From: Saccharomycodes ludwigii
Taxonomy: Eukaryota > Ascomycota > Saccharomycetes > Saccharomycodales > Saccharomycodaceae
Length of the DNA stretch: 64,000 nt
Assembly: GCF_020623625.1 (NCBI RefSeq)
Contig: NC_060201.1
Span: 682,001 to 746,000, forward strand
Direction of reading: 5' to 3'
Shown here: in pieces, positions 10,237 to 19,054 of the stretch
Position numbering within the stretch: the first letter of the stretch is position 1
Layout: the number at the start of each line of letters is the position of its first letter
Notes under the pieces: generated by a model
What the model saw: the letters and a program-made list of their open reading frames with translations, nothing else
Databases searched by the model: none
What the model was told of the DNA's origin: nothing
Position numbers and translations under genes: made by a program

Positions 10237-11127
10237 ATGCAAACAAATACACCAAACGTTACTAATGTTCACACTAACATTAACACTGAACTAAATAATC
10301 ATAATCATAATAACGATGATGACAATGATATTATTAATACCATTAGAAATGAAAATAAATTTTTACAATCCCTAACGGACCAGGATAGGTTACTTCCCAT
10401 CAATAATGTGAGTAAGTTAATGAAAAGTGTTTTACCCTCAACAGCAAAAGTATCTAAGGAAGCCAAAGAATGTGTGCAAGAGTGTGTTTCGGAATTTATT
10501 TCATTTGTGACTAGCGAGGCTGGTGATCGATGTATGGAAGATAATAGGAAAACTATAAATGGAGAAGACATATTAATCTCATTACATGCTTTAGGTTTTG
10601 AAAATTATGCGGAAGTTTTAAAGATTTATTTGGCAAAATATAGGGAATATCAACTTGCAAGAAGCCAACTAACTTATAATAGTAGTAATAATAGTAGTAA
10701 TAATAGTAGTAATAATAGTAATAATAATAATAGTAATAATAATAATAACAATAATAACAATAATAACAATAATAACAATAATAACAATAATAACAATAAT
10801 AACAATAATAACAATAATAACAATAATAACAATAATAATAACGATGATGAAAATGAGGCCCTTCTGTATCAAAGGCAAAATTCACAAGAAAATATAATGG
10901 TAGAAAAGCAAGATGATGATATACCGATGGATGAAGAAAGTGTATCTTCGTATGCTATAAATGACGAGACTATTAAAAGTGTGACAACAAGAAATTATGA
11001 CACAATACAAAACGCTAACAACCATCAAATGATTCATTCAGGAATAGTAATTGAGATGAATGATGATGATGATGAGGAGGAAGGAAATGTGAAAAGAGAG
11101 CAAGAAGAAGCACCGCCTTTAGAATAA
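10237..11127 (+). CDS. HAP3: CCAAT-binding factor subunit Hap3 (NF-YB)
   Basis: Histone-fold subunit of the Hap2/3/4/5 complex, which binds CCAAT boxes and activates respiratory genes. Residues about 45-145 hold the NF-YB core: [43 protein letters not shown] and [15 protein letters not shown], nearly identical to remembered Hap3. The 296-residue length is about twice S. cerevisiae Hap3 (144). The excess is an N/H/D-rich N-terminal tail and, after the core, an uninterrupted Ser/Asn then pure Asn tract of about 50 residues followed by an acidic tail. The polar tract is a coding tandem repeat that may vary between strains. Position and strand match YBL021C. Confidence 0.95.
   Translation: MQTNTPNVTNVHTNINTELNNHNHNNDDDNDIINTIRNENKFLQSLTDQDRLLPINNVSKLMKSVLPSTAKVSKEAKECVQECVSEFISFVTSEAGDRCMEDNRKTINGEDILISLHALGFENYAEVLKIYLAKYREYQLARSQLTYNSSNNSSNNSSNNSNNNNSNNNNNNNNNNNNNNNNNNNNNNNNNNNNNNNNNNNNDDENEALLYQRQNSQENIMVEKQDDDIPMDEESVSSYAINDETIKSVTTRNYDTIQNANNHQMIHSGIVIEMNDDDDEEEGNVKREQEEAPPLE
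10678..10841 (+). repeat. Coding repeat encoding the poly-Asn tract of Hap3
   Basis: First part is built of AGT and AAT codons (Ser/Asn). The second part is a regular 9-bp AATAATAAC unit that encodes only Asn. Use of both Asn codons in a 9-bp period shows growth by duplication of a multi-codon unit. Confidence 0.93.
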
Positions 11128-11627
11128 TGATTATACATGTGAAATAAATTGTATCATAAAGGGGAGGGGGGTGAAAGAAGAAAAAGTTACATACATATAT
11201 TATATATATCATATACTTTTTAACTGACAGTTTAGAGTAATAATCATATATATATTTTGTTGTGTGTAATAAAGGTCACGTTTTTTAATTTTTTTTTTTA
11301 TTTTTATTTTTTTTTATTTTTTTTTAATTTTTAGTTAGGTAAATAATTTACGTGCAAATGTTAATCAACAATTTTGTTTGTTATCACTTTTTGCCACTTG
11401 CCAATCAAACAAGTTAGTTTACAATCAATTGGCATCCAATAACCATTTATTTCCAATCGTTAACTTTACAATTTTTAAATAAAAACTACGATAATAAACT
11501 TATTAATATAGAAAACATACTCCCATTTCATTTGAAAGAATACATTTTAAGAAAGAAAAAAAAATAAAATAAAATTAAAAAAATTAAAAAAATTAAAAAA
11601 ATTAAAAAAATTAAATAAACAAAGGAA
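11128..11627. other. Intergenic, HAP3 3' flank and PIM1 promoter
   Basis: T-rich tract at about 11281-11332. A short AAAAATT tandem array (about 11572-11614) ends just before the PIM1 ATG. No gene seen. Confidence 0.6.
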
Positions 11628-14600
11628 ATGAAATCTTTTTTATCAAAGGCACCATCAAACAACAAGCTTGCGTTTGCTAGGTTTGCTAGCACTTTGAAAA
11701 ACCAACCCTTACTAATAAAAGCACTACCAAATACTATTCCCACCGCCACCCCATCATTTGATGGTGTCATAACTTCATCGCCAGGTTTGCTAACAAACTT
11801 GATACATGAACAAGATAAAGTTTTCCACAACAATCGTATTTATAATCAGGGGTCAATTCATAAAAATGCTCTAATGGGAAATTTATTAGATAAAAAGCAA
11901 CCATTGAATCAGTTAGTTATAAAGCGTGCAAATAATAACAATAATAGTGACCCATCCACAGTTGTCAAAAACCAAGAAAATGACAAAAAAAAAAGGAACA
12001 CACAGAAATCGAAAAAAAGGAGGAAACAGAAATTGAAAAAAAGGAAAATGAGAGTGAAATTACAAAGTCTGATGACAATAATAAACTACCATCTTCCTCT
12101 GCAATAACTCAAACACCACCTTCATCAGGGGATAATGGAGATGATCCAAAGGGTAAACAAACCACTGAACAATTTAATCAGCAAGAGCCAGCTATTTACC
12201 CTGAAGTTTTAGCCATTCCCATTTCCCGAAGACCACTTTTCCCAGGCTTTTATAAACCATTGGTGGTGACTGATTCTAATGTCATTGATGCAATCAAAGA
12301 AATGATGAACCGTAAACAACCATATGTGGCATGTTTCATGCTAAAAAACCCTGAAAAGGATACTGATGTCATTCATTCCAAGGACGAGGTTTACGACATA
12401 GGTGTTTTTGCACAAATTACCAAGATTATGACCACCAAAGACGAAAAGACGGATAAGGAAACAATGACTGTTTTGGTTTACCCACATAGAAGAGTTAAAC
12501 TAGATGATTTAATACCACCATCAAATGTCCCAAAGAGTAATGTTGCTGAGAAAGTTGCCGAACAGCCTAAAATTAGTAAAAATGACGAGCCAGAGGGCCC
12601 TTCAAAGGAAGACGAACACATTGATGATGAATCTGAACCAACAGCTTTTCTAAAAAACTTTGATGTAACTTTGGTTAATGTTTCTGACGTTAAAGATCAG
12701 GAATATGATCACAAGTCACCAGTTATTAATGCTTTAACGTCAGAAATTTTAAAGGTTTTCAAAGAAATTTCTCAACTAAATACCATGTTTAGAGATCAAA
12801 TTGCCGCATTTTCAGTTTCTATTCAATCTGCAACAACTAATATCTTTGAGGAGCCCGCTAAATTGGCTGATTTTGCTGCTGCTGTTTCTGCTGGAGAAGA
12901 ACAAGAGCTACAAGATATTTTGCAATCTTTCAACGTTGAACAGCGTTTGGAAAAATCCTTGATGGTTTTGAAAAAAGAATTAATGAATGCTGAATTGCAG
13001 AACAAGATTTCTAAAGATGTTGAGACCAAAATTCAAAAAAGACAAAGGGAATATTATTTGATGGAGCAGTTAAAGGGAATCAAGGCAGAATTGGGTATTG
13101 ATGATGGTCGTGACAAGTTAATTCAAGCCTTTAAAGATAAAGCTTCCAAATTGAAAATGCCAGAGAATGTAGCTAAAGTTTTCAATGATGAGGTTAATAA
13201 ATTAAACACTTTGGAAACTTCTATGTCTGAATTTGGTGTCGTTAGAAACTATTTGGATTGGATCACCTCATTACCATGGGGTCTAACTTCAAAGGAACAA
13301 TACAATATTTCTAGAGCAAAGGGAATTTTGGACAAAGACCATTACGGTATGAAGGATGTGAAGGATCGTATTTTGGAATTTATTGCGGTTAGTAAACTAC
13401 TAGGTAAAGTCAGCGGCAAAATCATTTGTTTTGTTGGTCCCCCTGGTGTTGGTAAGACCTCTATTGGAAAATCTATTGCCCATTCCTTAAACCGTCAATT
13501 CGCTAGGTTTTCTGTCGGCGGTATGACTGACGTTGCCGAAATCAAAGGTCATAGAAGGACATATATCGGGGCTTTGCCGGGTAGAATCATTCAATCTTTG
13601 AAAAAGTGCCAAACGCAAAATCCATTGATTTTGATTGATGAAATTGACAAGATTGGACATGGCGGTATTCATGGCGATCCATCGGCCGCTTTGTTAGAAT
13701 TACTAGATCCTGAGCAAAACAACGCATTTCTGGATAATTATTTAGATATTCCAATTGATTTGTCCAAAATTTTATTTGTGTGTACTGCAAACACTCTGGA
13801 CACCATACCAAGACCCTTGTTAGATCGTATGGAAGTTATTGAAGTTTCTGGGTATGTTGCCGATGAAAAACTAAGGATTGTTAAGGATTATTTGATCCCC
13901 ATGGCTAAGAAATCCAATGGTTTAGGAAATGCTAATGTCACCCTAACAGACGATGCTATCATGGCCTTGATCAAGTATTATTGCAGGGAAAGCGGGGTTA
14001 GAAACTTGAAAAAACACGTTGAAAAAATTTATCGTAAAGTTGCGTTGAATATTGTCAGCGACCTGGGTTTGGAAGACGTTCCTCTGAAAGAGGAAGTATC
14101 TGATGTTGTCGATACCATTGCTACTTCTACAAAAGAAGAAAAGCAAGGAAAAGTTGTAAAAGAGGAGATAGTCAAGGAAACTGCAACCGAAAGTGAAGTC
14201 GAAGTTGTTGCAAAGATAGACGAAAAAATAAAACCATTAGAAATACCAGATTCTGTTAATATTATCATCAAAGAGTCTAATTTGAAAGATTATGTTGGTC
14301 CCTCAGTTTTCACTACCGATAGACTATACGAAACCACTCCTCCGGGTGTTGTTATGGGCTTGGCTTGGACCAGTATGGGCGGTTGTTCTTTATATATCGA
14401 GTCTGTTTTGGAACAGCCATTATCACATACCAAACATGCATCATTTGAACGTACTGGTCATTTGGGTGATGTTATGAAGGAATCTTCTCGTTTGGCATAT
14501 TCGTTTACCAAAATGTATCTATCTAAGAAATTCCCAGACAATAGGTTTTTCGAAAGAGCCTCAATTCATTTGCATTGTCCAGAAGGTGCTGTCCCAAAAG

Positions 14601-14989
14601 ATGGTCCCTCTGCTGGTGTTACCATGGCTACCTCCTTTATTTCCTTGGCTTTAAATAAATGTGTTGACCCAACAGTTGCTATGACTGGTGAATTAACTTT
14701 GACCGGTAAAGTGCTACGTATTGGAGGGTTGAAGGAAAAGGCTATTGCTGCTAAGAGATCTGGTGCAAAGACTATCATTTTCCCTAAGGATAATTTAAGT
14801 GACTGGGAGGATTTGCCAGAAACTGTGAAGGAAGGATTGGAACCATTGGCTGCTGACTGGTATGATCAAATTTATGAAAGATTGTTTTCAGACATTACTA
14901 CAACAGAAGGTAATAAAGTGTGGGAAAGTGAGTTTAAGAAGATTGAGGAAAAAGAAAAAGAAAAAGAATCAAAACATAAGAAGTTATGA
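11628..14989 (+). CDS. PIM1: Mitochondrial Lon protease Pim1, coding frame interrupted by a one-base slip
   Basis: ATP-dependent serine protease of the mitochondrial matrix (AAA+ and Lon protease domains). The start at 11628 gives a basic leader (MKSFLSKAPSNNKLAFARFAST) and runs to a stop at 12107. The rest is in another frame, open from about 11984 to 14989, carrying YPEVLAIPISRRPLFPGFY, Walker A GPPGVGKTS, Walker B LILIDEIDK, catalytic PKDGPSAGVTM (Ser) and RIGGLKEKAIAAKRSGAK (Lys). The two frames meet in an A10 run at 11985-11994; one more A would give one protein of about 1,120 residues (S. cerevisiae 1,133). After the run the second frame reads a sensible acidic linker, the first a basic nonsense tail. 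A homopolymer sequencing error is likeliest; slippage or a real lesion is possible. Position matches YBL022C. Confidence 0.9.
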
Positions 14990-15551
14990 ATATGATTCCA
15001 TTATGTTTATTTTCTGAGTGAAAGTGGGAATTAAAAGAATTTTTTTTTTTTTTTTTTTGTTTTCTTTAATGTTGTAAGCTGTTTAAACCCGAGTATATTT
15101 TTGGCAATGTAATGGAAATGGATACGTGTAAGAAATATAGATATGATTTTGCAGATAAAATTGACAATAATACTATTTATATTCTAGATATATATTTGTA
15201 TATTTAAACGTTAAAAATTCTACCTTGTAAATATAATTATTTATCTATGTCAAAAACTTTATATAAATGTCCAAAAGTAAAAAAAATAAAGGAATAAATA
15301 AAAATGGATGACCCGGGTAAAAAAAAAGAACCATATAACTGAGTAAAACGAAGATGAAATAAAATGAAATAAATTAAAAAAAAAAAATTCTTTTAAGGGG
15401 GGGAAGAAAGAAAGGAGAAGAGGATACTATAACAAAACACTTTTATAATTTTAATTTTTTAACTTAAGCTAACTACTAGTTATACATCAATTTGGTCTTT
15501 AAAAATATTTTTAGAAGTACACTTACAAGCAAATAACAAACAAACAAAAAT
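14990..15551. other. Intergenic, PIM1 3' flank and UGA2 promoter
   Basis: A/T-rich spacer with a T run near 15041-15058 and A-rich stretches near 15376. Nothing coding is supported; a short minus-strand frame across the UGA2 start is a shadow. Confidence 0.6.
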
Positions 15552-17150
15552 ATGTTAAAATTAACGACACATAGATCCCCCCTGTTTGCTAAGCTTGTCA
15601 AGCATACCAATTTCCGTAATTCTGTATCTCGTTTCCACCTCCAAAGATACGCTTCCACAGAAATTTTGGAAAATAAGGAGCTATTGTCTTCAGAAGCATT
15701 TGTAAACGGTGAGTGGATTTTACCACAAAAAAAACAAGAAGAAGGTGATCAGTATACCCAGTTTGGTGTATCCAATCCTTCTAACGGGGAAAATTTGATC
15801 AACGTTAGCAATTATGGTATCAGTGATTTTAATTCAGCTATATCCATTGCCCACGAAACTTTTAAGGAGACAAGGTTTTCGTTGACCCAAAGGCAAAGAT
15901 CAGATATGTTGTACAGAATTTATGAGTTAATGCAAGAAAATAGAGTTGACTTGGCCCGCTTAATAACTTTGGAAAATGGTAAACCATTAAAGGATGCTTT
16001 GGGTGAAATTAATTATTCGGCTAGTTATTTCAAGTGGTTTGCTGAGGAGGCGCCCAGGTTATATGGGAACATTATACCAAGCAGTACCTCCACAAGCAAA
16101 ACTATTTATTCAGTAAGACAACCACTAGGTGTGGTTGGTATTTTAACACCATGGAATTTTCCATCAGCCATGATTGCGCGCAAATTGGCTCCTGTCATTG
16201 CTACAGGCAACACTACAGTTATTAAGCCGGCTGCAGAAACACCATTAAGTGCATTGGTGTATGGGCTTCTATGTAATAAAGCGGGGGTTCCTAAAGGTAT
16301 GGTTAATATTTTACCTACCACATATACGGCTCAAATTGGGGAACTGATATGCAGCCACGAATTGATTAAAAAGGTGACTTTTACTGGATCTACCAAAATT
16401 GGAAAGTTGTTAATGGAACAATCTAGCAGAGAGTCACCATCCATTAAAAAGTTTTCTATGGAATTAGGGGGGAACGCGCCTTTTATAGTTTTTAATGATG
16501 CCGATATCGAAAAAGCATTAGATGGGGTTATTGCGTGTAAATTTAGACAGTCTGGACAAACATGTATTTGTGCAAATAGAATATTTGTTCAAGAAGAAAT
16601 CTATGATGAATTTGCCAAAAAATTGGTGGATCGCGTTTCTAAATTCAAATTGGGCGATGGTTTTGAATCAACAGTTACACATGGCCCCTTAATTCATTCC
16701 AAAGCAGTGGAAAAGGTTTCCTCGCTGGTACAAGATGCTAAAGTTAAAGGAGCCACTGTTTTGATAGGCGGTGTCAGAGCTAGTACTATTGGACCGTTAT
16801 TCTATCATCCAACAGTTATTACAGATGTTAATGAATCGATGCACCTTTTTAACGAAGAAATATTTGGTCCTGTCGCCCCATTGATCAAGTTTAAAACAGT
16901 GGACGAGGTTATTGAACGTGCTAATAGTGTGGATGTTGGATTAGCTGGCTATGCTTACTCCACTAATTTGAAAACTATTCACGCTATTTCTCAAAGATTA
17001 GAAACAGGTATGATTGGTATTAATAATAGTTCCATTAGTGATTGTGCCTTACCATTTGGAGGAGTTAAAAATTCTGGTTTGGGAAGAGAGGGATCTTTAT
17101 ATGGTATTAATGATTATACTGAAGTTAAATCAGTGGTTTTGGATGTGTAA
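15552..17150 (+). CDS. UGA2: Succinate-semialdehyde dehydrogenase, Uga2-type
   Basis: Oxidises succinate semialdehyde to succinate with NAD(P)+ in the GABA shunt. The 532-residue aldehyde dehydrogenase has ILTPWNFPSAMIARK (near 197), FTGSTKIGK, ELGGNAPF with general base Glu304 and GQTCICANR with nucleophile Cys338, then EEIFGPVAP and LPFGGVKNSGLGREG, the signature of the succinate-semialdehyde branch. S. cerevisiae Uga2 has 497 residues. The extra N-terminus here (MLKLTTHRSPLFAKLVKHTN and on to RYAST) is rich in Arg, Lys, Ser and His with almost no acids, which looks like a mitochondrial presequence. The gene is inserted between PIM1 and MCM2 relative to S. cerevisiae, where UGA2 is YBR006W. 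Confidence 0.9.
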   Translation: MLKLTTHRSPLFAKLVKHTNFRNSVSRFHLQRYASTEILENKELLSSEAFVNGEWILPQKKQEEGDQYTQFGVSNPSNGENLINVSNYGISDFNSAISIAHETFKETRFSLTQRQRSDMLYRIYELMQENRVDLARLITLENGKPLKDALGEINYSASYFKWFAEEAPRLYGNIIPSSTSTSKTIYSVRQPLGVVGILTPWNFPSAMIARKLAPVIATGNTTVIKPAAETPLSALVYGLLCNKAGVPKGMVNILPTTYTAQIGELICSHELIKKVTFTGSTKIGKLLMEQSSRESPSIKKFSMELGGNAPFIVFNDADIEKALDGVIACKFRQSGQTCICANRIFVQEEIYDEFAKKLVDRVSKFKLGDGFESTVTHGPLIHSKAVEKVSSLVQDAKVKGATVLIGGVRASTIGPLFYHPTVITDVNESMHLFNEEIFGPVAPLIKFKTVDEVIERANSVDVGLAGYAYSTNLKTIHAISQRLETGMIGINNSSISDCALPFGGVKNSGLGREGSLYGINDYTEVKSVVLDV

Positions 17151-17338
17151 TTAGGTAAGATTCAGTTTGCTGTGCTGGGTTTTTTTTAAAAAAAGAAAGG
17201 GGAAAAAAAAAAAAAAAAAAAAATTATCCCATAACAATTATGAACATATTAATAAAATAATACGCACACTTAATTTATATCTTCTTTTAAATGGTTGTAA
17301 ATAGATTAAAAAATTAAATCAGACATCTATACATTGAT

Positions 17339-18532
17339 TTATTTGGTATGTCTACCTAAGCTAGCTTGTTTGGCAAAAAAACTTTTTATATCGTTTTCTT
17401 CCACAACTTTACCCGTCTCTGCAAACGGTCTTAGAAATTGTTTTAGTTTGGTTTTAACTTCTTCCAAAGCCAATATGCCTGTTATGGCAGTATCTCGACT
17501 TATATGGTTATTCAATTCTCTATTACCTAAAGAGAACATATCATAATATTCTTCTTCTTTATCCTCCGACGGCTTATAAATAGGCACATCTTTAAGTAAA
17601 CATGAGCATATTTCAGTTAAAAATTTTAAAGAGTTTTTATATTTACCGGTAGCTTCAATCTCAGACACTAATTTCTGTAATATTTCGCCATACCCCTTTT
17701 TCAAAAATAAAGAATAATCATGTATTTCTATTTTCCTTTTCTTATTCTCCGAACACACAAGGTTGTTTATAGTGGCATTGCGATTGATTTTATAACTAAC
17801 AAAACTGTCATTTATGTCCAATAATTGTTCAAAGTTCGAACGATATTTATTAATGCATTTCCAGCATATAAAAGTGTCAAAGGTATCCAAGTCAGGAAAT
17901 TTTACTGAGCCGTTGCTATTTTTTTCGTCTTCTTTTTTTACTCCCTCTTTTGTCTCTCCCTCTTTTGTCTCTCCCTCTTTTGTCTCTTTTTTTAAAATAT
18001 CTGGTTTTGGAAGCCCTAGTATACAATAGTCATGATACCAGTCTTCATTACATTCCAATCCTAAAACGCACTGAATCATATCCCCACTTTCAGTATTGGG
18101 ATCATATTTAGAATTACAACTGCAAAATTCGCCTGCAGTATAATTATGACCATAAACATTAGTATAACTAGGTATGTCTAGTTCAGTGTTTTTCCTTATT
18201 TGACAATAAACACCATTATGCTTGCCGTTGCCATCTCTTTCAGTCCCGCAATCACATGTGAAATCTCTCTTGGAAAATAATTCTACGATTTCATGGGTGG
18301 AATGGCATTGGATTGAACAGGAATAACACACCCCAATATTGTTGCAAGTCAAACAGGCAAATACTAACTGTTTTAAACTCCCCATAGCATAGGTACATTT
18401 TACCGGATCGTACGGCATCAGCCTACGTGCTTCTTTTTCTAACTTTTCTTGTTTATCTAAAAATTCCACGGCTGTTGTATAACCTTTGTTGTCACACATT
18501 TGATTCCTTTTTTGTTTGTTTGGATCTATCAT
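17339..18532 (-). CDS. UBR7/Mlo2-type protein with UBR box and PHD finger
   Basis: A 397-residue protein with the architecture of human UBR7 and fission yeast Mlo2. A Cys/His-rich UBR box (CTYAMGSLKQLVFACLTC through HSTHEIVELF and CDCGTE, residues about 46-115) is followed by a PHD-type zinc finger (FCSCNSKYD, MIQCVLGLECNEDWYHDYC, CWKC, residues about 140-235) and a helical C-terminal part. Human UBR7 is reported as a chromatin-linked E3; the yeast substrate is unknown. Between the CxC half and the last zinc pair of the PHD region lies a Lys/Glu-rich insert with a five-residue tandem repeat (KEGET). It is divergent from MCM2 and sits within a block otherwise collinear with S. cerevisiae YBL; I recall no clear S. 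cerevisiae ortholog. Confidence 0.82.
   Translation of the reverse strand: MIDPNKQKRNQMCDNKGYTTAVEFLDKQEKLEKEARRLMPYDPVKCTYAMGSLKQLVFACLTCNNIGVCYSCSIQCHSTHEIVELFSKRDFTCDCGTERDGNGKHNGVYCQIRKNTELDIPSYTNVYGHNYTAGEFCSCNSKYDPNTESGDMIQCVLGLECNEDWYHDYCILGLPKPDILKKETKEGETKEGETKEGVKKEDEKNSNGSVKFPDLDTFDTFICWKCINKYRSNFEQLLDINDSFVSYKINRNATINNLVCSENKKRKIEIHDYSLFLKKGYGEILQKLVSEIEATGKYKNSLKFLTEICSCLLKDVPIYKPSEDKEEEYYDMFSLGNRELNNHISRDTAITGILALEEVKTKLKQFLRPFAETGKVVEENDIKSFFAKQASLGRHTK
17941..17985. repeat. Coding 15-bp tandem repeat in the UBR7-like gene
   Basis: Three identical 15-bp units encode the KEGET pentapeptide repeat, inside the PHD region of the UBR7-like protein. Confidence 0.9.
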
Positions 18533-19054
18533 CTTATTATTTTACTGAATGGAGTTTTAATATTATTTTTAAAATAGAAATAAAAATAAAAATAAAAAAG
18601 GGTATTTGTTATGTATATCCATCATCTTGTAAAATGTGACAACTTCTGACTTGTTTTGCGTTATTCCAGTTTAAACTAAAAATACATGTAGTTGTTTGTC
18701 CGAAGTACCGATGGCTTATGTTTCGGATAAAGGCAATATCTGTATTCGATTGTGTGATGCTTTGATTAAAATGGTAATATTTCCAATTACTTTTCCCAAC
18801 GTAGACACATTCGATACTAAACATATAATAAAAAAAATTCCTGTATTTTCCTTTTTCTTTTCCTTTTTGTTTCTTTTTCTCTTTCTTTTCTTTCTCTTTC
18901 TATTTTCCTTTCTTTCCTTTTCTTTCCATTTTATTTTAATAACATATGAAACTCAACATTACTTTTTAAAATTACTAAAATAGACAAAAAAAAAATAAAG
19001 AAAAAAGGTACAAAATAGTACTAATTATTAGCATACTCACATTCTTATAATCAA
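18533..19054. other. Divergent promoter region UBR7-like/MCM2
   Basis: Contains a pyrimidine-rich tract of about 100 bases (18837-18935). A plus-strand frame across it (18696-18983) is only an F/L-rich reading of the tract and is not accepted as a gene. I saw no MCB (ACGCGT) element upstream of MCM2. Confidence 0.55.

Noticed and set aside
12260-14989. Calling the long Lon frame as a complete gene starting at 12260
   Set aside because: Position 12260 is TTG inside conserved Lon N-domain sequence (SRRPLFPGFYKPL precedes it); the real start is 11628, with a frame slip between.
18696-18983. 95-residue plus-strand ORF between the UBR7-like gene and MCM2
   Set aside because: Most of it reads a pyrimidine tract as F/L repeats; it lies in a divergent promoter and has no recognisable domain.
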